This document shows positions 1 through 4,973 of a stretch of DNA of 6,238 nucleotides, in pieces; the stretch's first letter is position 1, and each line of letters opens with the position of its first letter. The DNA comes from Nitrosarchaeum sp. (GTDB lineage Archaea; Thermoproteota; Nitrososphaeria; Nitrososphaerales; Nitrosopumilaceae): NCBI GenBank assembly GCA_009697485.1, contig SICY01000051.1, forward strand, positions 1 through 6,238. Reading direction: 5' to 3'. Made by a program: the position numbers and the translations under genes. Under the pieces are notes generated by a model. The model had not been told where the DNA came from, made no database searches, and was given only the letters and a program-made list of their open reading frames with translations.

Positions 1-274
1 AGCCTCGCCTATAATTTTACAAAAAAAAGACTGTCTGGTAATTGCACCCACTGGTTCCGGTAAAACAGAATGCTCAGTCATTCCAATTTTTTCACTAGTA
101 AAGAAATCAAAAAAACCTGGAAAAATTGCAATAACTGTAATATCTGGATATGGAGTTGGTGCTGATACTGCTGCACGGATATTGCGAAATATGGTTGACG
201 AAGAACACCTCTTTAAGCAAATCTATGAAGCAGAAAGACAATATGTTGTAACTAGAGGATTTTGGGATTCTTAA
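1..274 (+). CDS. Lhr-like SF2 helicase frame, 5' end outside window, core apparently deleted
   Basis: The frame is open from base 2 and gives 90 residues to TAA at 272-274. Residues 12-23 read LVIAPTGSGKTE, a Walker A/motif I typical of archaeal Lhr-type DNA helicases, preceded by a Q-motif-like approach. From about residue 42 it reads like the extreme C-terminus of the same family: a GYGVGADTAARIL helix segment, then an acidic stretch, then EAERQYVVTRGFW just before the stop. In a full-length homologue several hundred residues should separate these two parts (motifs Ia, II/DExH, III, V, VI, the winged-helix and accessory domains). None are present, so this product could bind a nucleotide at most and could not be a working helicase. 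The join, around bases 110-145, is in frame and without a stop. It could be a true deletion or an assembly collapse. The family call is recognition by eye. Confidence 0.65.
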   Translation, partial: ASPIILQKKDCLVIAPTGSGKTECSVIPIFSLVKKSKKPGKIAITVISGYGVGADTAARILRNMVDEEHLFKQIYEAERQYVVTRGFWDS

Positions 275-1665
275 TTTTTCTTTGTAATTTTAGAAAATGC
301 TGTAAGTGTCAACTCTATTCTTCCTTCTAAACCTGCTTTCGCATTTACTCCTGTTATTGAAATTATTTCTCCCAATTCACATTTGTCTATCAGTCTAGCT
401 TGATTTCTCCATGCTTTAACCCAAATTTGACCAGTATCGTCTTCAACGAACATCTCTGATAATAGAACTGATTCTCCCGATTTAGTTTGAATTTCTCGTC
501 TTTCTGGAATTTTAAGTACTATAGATTCAATGCAGTAATTTCCATCTACTTTAACTTCATTAATCTTTGTTCTTATCTTTGCCAATGATGGAATTGATTC
601 ATCATTTTCTAATTTTCTCACAAATGAATTATTATCTAATGTAACAGAGTTTCCGTACACTTTTGATGGCATGCACTCAATAATATCACCCTCATTACAA
701 ATACTAGAATTTGAATGCTCAGTAATGTTGTAAATATTTTTATTATTATTAATACCCAAAATCATATTCTTTCCATTTTCTGTTGTTACAATTGAAAGAA
801 TTCTTACAATTAGAGGCTCTGCTTCTTTACCACCTTCAATTTCAATTATTGTTGAATCATTACCATGAATTTCTAATCCTTGATTCCCATTTTTTATATT
901 GATACCAAGTAATCTAACTTTGGCACCTTGAGAAATCATATTTGGAATATCTGATTCATCTTTTCCCCATAAAACTACCCTCATGGCACTTCCCTCTTTT
1001 CCTTTTAGCCTCATTCTCAGTGCTTTTCCAGGCTGACCTCGCGAATTTGTAAATTCCATACTATTTACAACACCATCTATCATTCCTGTAATTACAAGAT
1101 CTTTTTGCCCTTCTTGCAGCTCACTGATATCTTTTGTAATCTTGTCTATAGTTGGAATTTCACTTTTGTTATCTGTTATTTCGATATTAGAACCTGAACC
1201 AATGTTAATAGTTGGAGATCCATTAAGATCTGATTTTACATATGCTTTAATAATTTTAATCAAATCACCTGGCTTAATATTTTCAATTCCAGGAAGATTT
1301 GCTTTATCATCCCATAATTTTACACTAGCAGTTAAATTTGTGTCGTATACTGTCATGGTCCTAAGATAAAAAGGCGAACCATCTTTACGAGAAAATTGTT
1401 TTGCAGGAGATACGTTAAGAACTCTGGTTTCTAAAGAGATTTCTTTTGCACCTGCATAAAGATCCTTTAAACCCATTTCAACTTTTAATGGTCCTGATAA
1501 AGAAATTCCAAAATCAGATGCAATCAAAAATAGAGCACCTTGATCTGTTAGATAACCCGCCCCGATCTTCTCTTTTTTCTGTTTAATTTGCTCTTTAATG
1601 CTATCTCTAGTTAATTCTGGTTTTTGTTCTAGTAATTTATCTACAAGAATATCAAATTCGGACAA
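271..1665 (-). CDS. Replication protein A / single-stranded DNA-binding protein, multi-OB-fold
   Basis: A 464-residue archaeal RPA-type protein that would coat single-stranded DNA during replication, repair and recombination. A helical N-terminus (residues 1-60, containing the GAGYLTDQGALFLIA segment seen in archaeal RPAs) precedes OB fold 1 at about 74-165 (with SVKLWD, W118), OB fold 2 at about 187-276 (with RVVLWG, W233) and a weaker OB-like third unit at about 283-352. OB fold 4 is at about 373-460 (with VEDDTGQIWVKAWRNQA, W415 and W419). No CxxC zinc-finger motif is visible, unlike euryarchaeal RPAs that carry one. The start is TTG at 1665-1663: the in-frame stop TAA lies only six codons upstream, no other start codon lies between, and a TATA-like box sits about 29 nt upstream. 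The nearby ATG at 1670 is out of frame. The gene converges on the helicase frame, sharing TTAA at 271-274. Confidence 0.93.
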   Translation of the reverse strand: MSEFDILVDKLLEQKPELTRDSIKEQIKQKKEKIGAGYLTDQGALFLIASDFGISLSGPLKVEMGLKDLYAGAKEISLETRVLNVSPAKQFSRKDGSPFYLRTMTVYDTNLTASVKLWDDKANLPGIENIKPGDLIKIIKAYVKSDLNGSPTINIGSGSNIEITDNKSEIPTIDKITKDISELQEGQKDLVITGMIDGVVNSMEFTNSRGQPGKALRMRLKGKEGSAMRVVLWGKDESDIPNMISQGAKVRLLGINIKNGNQGLEIHGNDSTIIEIEGGKEAEPLIVRILSIVTTENGKNMILGINNNKNIYNITEHSNSSICNEGDIIECMPSKVYGNSVTLDNNSFVRKLENDESIPSLAKIRTKINEVKVDGNYCIESIVLKIPERREIQTKSGESVLLSEMFVEDDTGQIWVKAWRNQARLIDKCELGEIISITGVNAKAGLEGRIELTLTAFSKITKKN

Positions 1666-1686
1666 TTCATTGTCTGTAAATTAGTT

Positions 1687-1699
1687 CTATTAATAAAAA
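1687..1699 (-). promoter_or_regulatory. TATA-like box for the RPA gene
   Basis: On the minus strand this reads TTTTTATTAATAG. Its centre is about 28-30 nt upstream of the TTG start at 1665, the spacing expected for TBP binding on a leaderless archaeal transcript. No Shine-Dalgarno sequence precedes the TTG, which agrees with leaderless initiation. Because the region is very AT-rich, the spacing is stronger evidence than the sequence. Confidence 0.45.
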
Positions 1700-1804
1700 T
1701 TTCATTATCATTTTGTAGTATGTATAATCTCAAATTGATCGCTAAATTGTATCTTTTTTGTTTATTCAAATAATTCCTATCATGACTATGGTGATTTACC
1801 TCAT

Positions 1805-1816
1805 TAACTAAATTAG
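1805..1816 (+). promoter_or_regulatory. TATA-like box for the ABC transporter operon
   Basis: The stretch TAACTAAATTAG ends 22 nt before the ATG at 1838. The 8-mer TAAATTAG recurs at 6119-6126, 23 nt before another start codon, so the placement repeats within the window. No clear Shine-Dalgarno lies before the ATG, so a leaderless mRNA is likely. The rest of the 172-bp space between RPA and this gene (1666-1837) shows no gene, RNA or repeat that I can support. Confidence 0.4.
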
Positions 1817-1837
1817 TAAGAAGATCGCACTCTTTTC

Positions 1838-2776
1838 ATGTCCTGCATCAATGTTGAACACTTATCAAAATTATATGGATCTGTAAAAGCAGTTGATGAT
1901 GTTGTTTTATCGGTAAAATCTGGCCAAGTTTTTGGGTTTTTAGGTCCTAATGGTGCAGGAAAATCAACTACCATCAAACTTCTAACAACACTAATTCCAC
2001 CCTCAAGTGGATCTCTGATGATTTTAGGAATAAATGCAATCGAAAATCCTCTACAAATTCGTCATAAAATTGGTGTAGTCTTACAACAACCTAGCTATGA
2101 ACCAACATTAACTGTTGAAAAATCTCTTGATAAATATGGTATGATGTGGAATGTTCCGAAAATCGAACGCAAAAAAAGAATGGAAGAACTCCTAAAAGAT
2201 TTTGATTTGATAGATATTCGTAAGAAAAGAAACGAAGATCTATCCATTGGTCAGAGAAGAAGAGTACAGGTAGCTCGTGAATTTATGCATGATATGGATC
2301 TTTTATTCCTAGACGAACCAACTGTAGGATTAGATCCTAGCGCTCGAAGAAAATTGTTGGATTATTTAAAAAATAAAGTAAAAACAGGTTTGACAATATT
2401 TTATACTACGCATATCCTAAGTGAAGCTGAATATCTTTGTGATGAAATAGCTATTATAGATAAAGGGAAAATTCTCACTGTAGACACACCTGAGGCTTTA
2501 AAAAAGAGATTTGGGAAAGAAAAAACAATAAAAATTCATTTACTAGAAAAACAAAATGAAATAACAACTTTTCTTTCAGGTATTACTGATTGCAAAATTG
2601 ATTTTGATAATGGAACTAATATTGTAATTCGTTCGGAACAATCTGAATTAGTATTATTACAAGTTTTACGAATTCTAAATGATAATCAAATTGAGATAGA
2701 GGATCTTTCCGCTGTTCCTACAAATCTTGAGGAGATCTTTTTAAAAATGGTGAGTGATAATGCATCCAATAATTAG
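1838..2776 (+). CDS. ABC transporter ATP-binding protein, DrrA/CcmA-like (ABC-2 exporter class)
   Basis: A 312-residue cytoplasmic ATPase that powers the membrane partner encoded next. All nucleotide-binding motifs are visible: aromatic A-loop region at Y13, Walker A GPNGAGKST (36-44), Q-loop at Q83/Q84, signature LSIGQRRRV (135-143), Walker B LLFLDEP (155-161), D-loop GLDP (164-167) and switch histidine H192. The signature has I where LSGGQ has its first G, a variant common in the exporter class with drug-resistance ATPases such as DrrA. Residues 225-312 form the extra C-terminal domain of that class, ending in a typical LEEIFLKM segment. The ATG at 1838 gives a normal N-terminus with no lost or extra residues. 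The 3' end overlaps the permease start, so the two genes should be one transcript and one complex. The substrate (drug, lipid or polysaccharide) cannot be told from the sequence. Confidence 0.95.
   Translation: MSCINVEHLSKLYGSVKAVDDVVLSVKSGQVFGFLGPNGAGKSTTIKLLTTLIPPSSGSLMILGINAIENPLQIRHKIGVVLQQPSYEPTLTVEKSLDKYGMMWNVPKIERKKRMEELLKDFDLIDIRKKRNEDLSIGQRRRVQVAREFMHDMDLLFLDEPTVGLDPSARRKLLDYLKNKVKTGLTIFYTTHILSEAEYLCDEIAIIDKGKILTVDTPEALKKRFGKEKTIKIHLLEKQNEITTFLSGITDCKIDFDNGTNIVIRSEQSELVLLQVLRILNDNQIEIEDLSAVPTNLEEIFLKMVSDNASNN
2749..2753 (+). promoter_or_regulatory. Shine-Dalgarno inside the ATPase gene that selects the permease start
   Basis: GGTGA, complementary to the archaeal 16S 3' end (CACCUCC region), lies six bases before the ATG at 2760. 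It lies directly against the alternative in-frame GTG at 2754, too close to serve that codon. This favours ATG 2760. A GAGGAG-like stretch at 2729-2734 is farther away. Confidence 0.45.
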
Positions 2777-3521
2777 ACTTGTTAATAGAAATTTAACAAT
2801 ATCAATTAATCCTGGATTTTTGATCTGGCAAGTAGTATTTCCTTTAATTTACATTTTTGTTGCTGGTTATGCTTACACATCATTAATTCAAGTAGTCCCT
2901 TTTGGTAACAAAAGTATTGGATATCCTGCATTTTTGGCATCAGGTATGATTGGATTTAACATCATGAATAGTACTCTTATCTCAGGAATAATAATTTGGA
3001 ATGATAGGAGGCATGGAATGTTTGAGCAAATAATGTCAGGTCCATTTACACGAACTGATTATATTTTGAGTAATATTTGCACTATTGGAATTGTGGGATT
3101 AGTAAGTGCATCTTTAATTGCACTTGTTGGATATCCTGTATTTTTTGAATCAATTGAATTTACTGTGTTTACCATTCCTATGATTATTTTTGCTGCGCTT
3201 GTTGGCTCTGTTTTGTTTGGCTCAATCGCATCGATGATTTCTACCCGATTACGTTCTAGTGAAGGATTTAATGTAATAATTAACACTGTTTTTCTATTCC
3301 TTGCATTTGTTAGTACGGCATTTTATCCAGCTTTGGGTTCACCAGAACCTCTTAGAACAGCTTTTTACCTAAATCCTCTTACTTACTTGGTTGATGTTAT
3401 ACGTGCTGGCATTTTTGGTAATATTACCGATTTTGTAATTATGGAGATGGGCGTTTTAGTTGCTATTGCCTCATTATTTTTCATAATTGCAACAAAATTA
3501 CTTACAAAATTAGACTTTTAA
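2760..3521 (+). CDS. ABC-2 type transporter permease
   Basis: A 253-residue integral membrane protein (255 if the GTG at 2754 is used) that should form the translocation path for the ATPase encoded just upstream. Counting from GTG, hydrophobic segments lie near residues 22-43, 58-81, 104-128, 138-163, 173-192 and 229-247, the six-helix plan of the ABC-2 family. The family signature is visible before the last helix as NPLTYLVDVIRAGIFG (207-222). The basic, charged stretch NDRRHGMFEQIMSGP after helix 2 is the usual cytoplasmic coupling region. Length is normal for the family. The reading frame overlaps the ATPase gene by 17 bases from the ATG. The gene ends at 3519-3521, sharing TTAA with the opposite-strand remnant. 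The substrate is unknown. Confidence 0.93.
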   Translation: MHPIIRLVNRNLTISINPGFLIWQVVFPLIYIFVAGYAYTSLIQVVPFGNKSIGYPAFLASGMIGFNIMNSTLISGIIIWNDRRHGMFEQIMSGPFTRTDYILSNICTIGIVGLVSASLIALVGYPVFFESIEFTVFTIPMIIFAALVGSVLFGSIASMISTRLRSSEGFNVIINTVFLFLAFVSTAFYPALGSPEPLRTAFYLNPLTYLVDVIRAGIFGNITDFVIMEMGVLVAIASLFFIIATKLLTKLDF

Positions 3522-3673
3522 TTATTAGGATTTTTAACATCGCTAAAACTCTTGTATAATTCATTTATTTTTTTAATTATATCTAAATTATCATATTTTG
3601 CTAAACTTAGATTTGGTATGACACAATGACCTCCTATTGTTTCGGGATACATTTTTGGTCTATTTTCTAAATT
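3518..3673 (-). pseudogene. C-terminal remnant of a nucleotide-sugar dehydrogenase-like protein (GGHC motif)
   Basis: Read on the minus strand, 51 codons are open from just after TGA (3676-3674) to TAA (3520-3518). The product contains ENRPKMYPETIGGHCVIPN followed by a charged helical tail. A GGHC-V/I-P motif is characteristic of the UDP-glucose/GDP-mannose dehydrogenase superfamily, where the cysteine (codon 3625-3623 here) is catalytic, and of related short proteins in surface-glycan loci. The match begins almost at the upstream stop, so nothing resembling the Rossmann or middle domains remains. An ATG at 3652 would allow a 44-residue peptide, but it falls inside the conserved part and is unlikely to be a native start. 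This is best read as a decayed or truncated gene. Its missing 5' side faces the tRNA 3' end about 60 bp away. The family call rests on one motif. Confidence 0.55.
3568..3574 (+). terminator. T7 tract, possible terminator of the ABC operon
   Basis: A run of seven T on the plus strand starts 47 bp after the permease stop. Archaeal RNA polymerase terminates at such U-tracts without needing a hairpin. It lies inside the opposite-strand remnant and in AT-rich DNA, so chance occurrence is possible. Confidence 0.3.
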
Positions 3674-3713
3674 TCATATGAAAATTCACAGTATTATATT
3701 CATGTTATAGTAA

Positions 3714-3730
3714 ATATTTTTTTAAAATAT
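3714..3730. repeat. Perfect inverted repeat at the tRNA 3' end
   Basis: ATATTTT, spacer TTT, AAAATAT: seven perfect pairs, all A-T, ending on the last base of the tRNA's encoded CCA. It could aid 3'-end formation of the tRNA transcript. An A/T-only palindrome in AT-rich DNA can also arise by chance. Confidence 0.4.
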
Positions 3731-3732
3731 GG

Positions 3733-3805
3733 TAGTCCTGCCCAGACTCGAACTGGGGTTAAGGGCTTCAAAGGCCCCTGTGCTTGACCGCTACACTACA
3801 GGGCT
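3733..3805 (-). tRNA. tRNA-Gln (anticodon UUG)
   Basis: The 73-nt minus-strand cloverleaf folds cleanly. The acceptor is AGCCCTG with CAGGACT, the D stem GTGT with GCAC around loop AGCGGTCAA, and the anticodon stem GGGGC with GCCCT. The anticodon loop is CTTTGAA (anticodon TTG at 3771-3769), the variable loop TAAC, and the T stem CCCAG with CTGGG around TTCGAGT. Discriminator A73 is followed by a genomically encoded CCA (3732-3730). It would decode CAA as glutamine. In archaea Gln-tRNA is normally made by amidating misacylated Glu-tRNA(Gln). No intron is present. One oddity is that position 3 is C opposite A70, a mismatch in the acceptor stem where T would pair. The gene lies 75 bp downstream of the DUF354 stop on the same strand and probably has its own promoter. 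Confidence 0.95.
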
Positions 3806-3840
3806 AATGAAAAATAGCAACATGATTCCCTTAATGAACT

Positions 3841-3850
3841 TTTTATTTAT
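3841..3850 (-). promoter_or_regulatory. Possible TATA box for tRNA-Gln
   Basis: Minus strand ATAAATAAAA lies about 40 nt upstream of the mature tRNA 5' end. That would place transcription start some 10-15 nt before the tRNA and leave a short leader for RNase P to remove. The sequence is TATA-like but the region is AT-rich. The rest of 3806-3880 shows nothing else I can support. Confidence 0.3.
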
Positions 3851-3880
3851 GTTTCTTTCTAACCTAAAATCAATTCATAA

Positions 3881-4909
3881 TTATTCCCTAATAACCTGAA
3901 TTAATTTTTGAATGGGATCATCCATACTGTTTGAAATTTTTCTTGCTCTCTTTCTATAACTATCATCAGATGATTCAAGGAACTTTTTGATAATTTTGTT
4001 AATTTTTTTAGGATTCATCTCTCTTTTTATAAGATTATTTTTTACTAAATATTTTTCAACAATATTTGGTACTGCATTATAAGAAATAGTTCTAACTCCA
4101 AGTAAAGCCGATTCTGCTGTCATAGTACCTCCTGATCCTATAAAAATATCAGTATTATTTAACAAATATTTTCCATCAAATGACATCTTCAGAATTTTTG
4201 CTTTTGTACCAAATAATTTTCTTAGGTTTTTAATTTGCTCAGAATATCTTCCAAGAATGACAATATTTTCTCCATTAAACTCATTTACAATTTCTTTTAT
4301 TATTGGAATTACTCTTCTTGATTTTTGTGTATATGACGCCTGTTCTTCTTCTACTCTAATCAAAATATTTTTCTTATGATTGTTTTTAAATGGTAAATAA
4401 TCTTTTTGATTTACACTTCTTTTTATTGTAACATATGCATCAATTGCTCTATATGAAATAATATTTTTTGTGTCTATACCATATTTTGAAAATTCTTTCT
4501 TGGGAATAATCCATGGTATTAATAATTTTTGAATTAAAGGTAATGTCAACTTCATTACTGCATTAGCATGTGGTGAATCACAAAATGCAATATGTTTAAT
4601 TCCCATGCCAAATGATATTCTTGCTGCTTCAGGAGAACAGAAACTAATTACCAATTCTGGAGAAAATTTATCAATTAACAAAGACAGTTTCTTTATACGG
4701 TTAATACTGGCCTCAAGTTTACCATATTTTTCAATTCCACCATGTTTTCCAACACAAACTAGGTCAAAGTTTCGAATTTTTGCAAGTTTTAAGACTTCAT
4801 CATATGATCGAGAGGTACACAAAACATTATGTTTTTTCCTTAATTTTTCAATCATTAGTTCAGAAAACAACAATTGCTTAGGAGTTAGAATATCAATCCA
4901 TATTTTCAA
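3881..4909 (-). CDS. DUF354 family protein, GT-B-like (glycosyltransferase/epimerase fold)
   Basis: A 342-residue protein matching the archaeal DUF354 pattern, whose fold resembles the GT-B glycosyltransferases and UDP-GlcNAc 2-epimerases. The N-terminal half opens MKIWIDILTPKQLLF, the DUF354 opening. It then has VGKHGG (53-58), a helix, and FSPELVISFCSPEAARISFGMGI (82-104) with FCDSPHA (109-115). The C-terminal half begins with NILIRVEEEQASYT (181-194), then IVILGRYSEQ (216-225), and FIGSGGTMTAESALLGVRTISYN (256-278), the sugar-nucleotide-binding-type Gly-rich loop and helix. No signal peptide or membrane helix is seen, so it should be cytoplasmic. The start is TTG at 4909-4907: an in-frame TAG lies seven codons upstream with no other start codon, and the ATG at 4920 is out of frame. 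Neighbours (GGHC remnant, dehydrogenase-like protein) suggest surface-glycan or nucleotide-sugar work. Substrate and reaction are not known. Confidence 0.85.
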   Translation of the reverse strand: MKIWIDILTPKQLLFSELMIEKLRKKHNVLCTSRSYDEVLKLAKIRNFDLVCVGKHGGIEKYGKLEASINRIKKLSLLIDKFSPELVISFCSPEAARISFGMGIKHIAFCDSPHANAVMKLTLPLIQKLLIPWIIPKKEFSKYGIDTKNIISYRAIDAYVTIKRSVNQKDYLPFKNNHKKNILIRVEEEQASYTQKSRRVIPIIKEIVNEFNGENIVILGRYSEQIKNLRKLFGTKAKILKMSFDGKYLLNNTDIFIGSGGTMTAESALLGVRTISYNAVPNIVEKYLVKNNLIKREMNPKKINKIIKKFLESSDDSYRKRARKISNSMDDPIQKLIQVIRE

Positions 4910-4934
4910 GTATTTTCCATTATTATGCTAAGTT

Positions 4935-4943
4935 CAATAAGTT
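4935..4943 (-). promoter_or_regulatory. Weak TATA-like element for the DUF354 gene, in a 64-bp divergent promoter region
   Basis: Minus strand AACTTATTG is centred about 30 nt before the TTG at 4909, the right distance for a leaderless start. The divergent gene (ATG 4974) has a weak plus-strand counterpart, TTTTTCTTAG at 4942-4951, ending 23 nt before its ATG. The two boxes would nearly touch, so the genes may compete for, or share, factors. Neither matches a strong TATA box. Confidence 0.3.
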
Positions 4944-4973
4944 TTTCTTAGTCTATTACTAGCCTTATGTGTA

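Noticed and set aside
1142..1369. Plus-strand open frame of 75 codons
   Set aside because: It lies wholly inside the RPA gene on the other strand, has no family resemblance, and is explained as an antisense shadow.
1668..1670. Minus-strand ATG just upstream of RPA as its start
   Set aside because: It is in a different frame from RPA and reaches a stop after nine codons.
1666..1837. Possible small gene in the RPA/ABC divergent space
   Set aside because: No frame of useful length with a start and ribosome site; AT-rich promoter DNA explains it.
2754..2756. GTG as permease start
   Set aside because: It lies directly against the GGTGA site, while the ATG six bases on has proper spacing; kept only as an alternative.
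3059..3286. Minus-strand open frame of 75 codons
   Set aside because: Antisense to the permease's hydrophobic segments; composition is that of a complement of a membrane protein gene.
3522..3732. Possible non-coding RNA or CRISPR-like element between permease and tRNA
   Set aside because: No repeats with spacers are present, and most of the stretch is explained by the minus-strand GGHC remnant; only a short A/T hairpin is left.
4605..4931. Plus-strand open frame of 108 codons
   Set aside because: Antisense to the well-supported DUF354 gene, no recognisable domain, no promoter or ribosome site.
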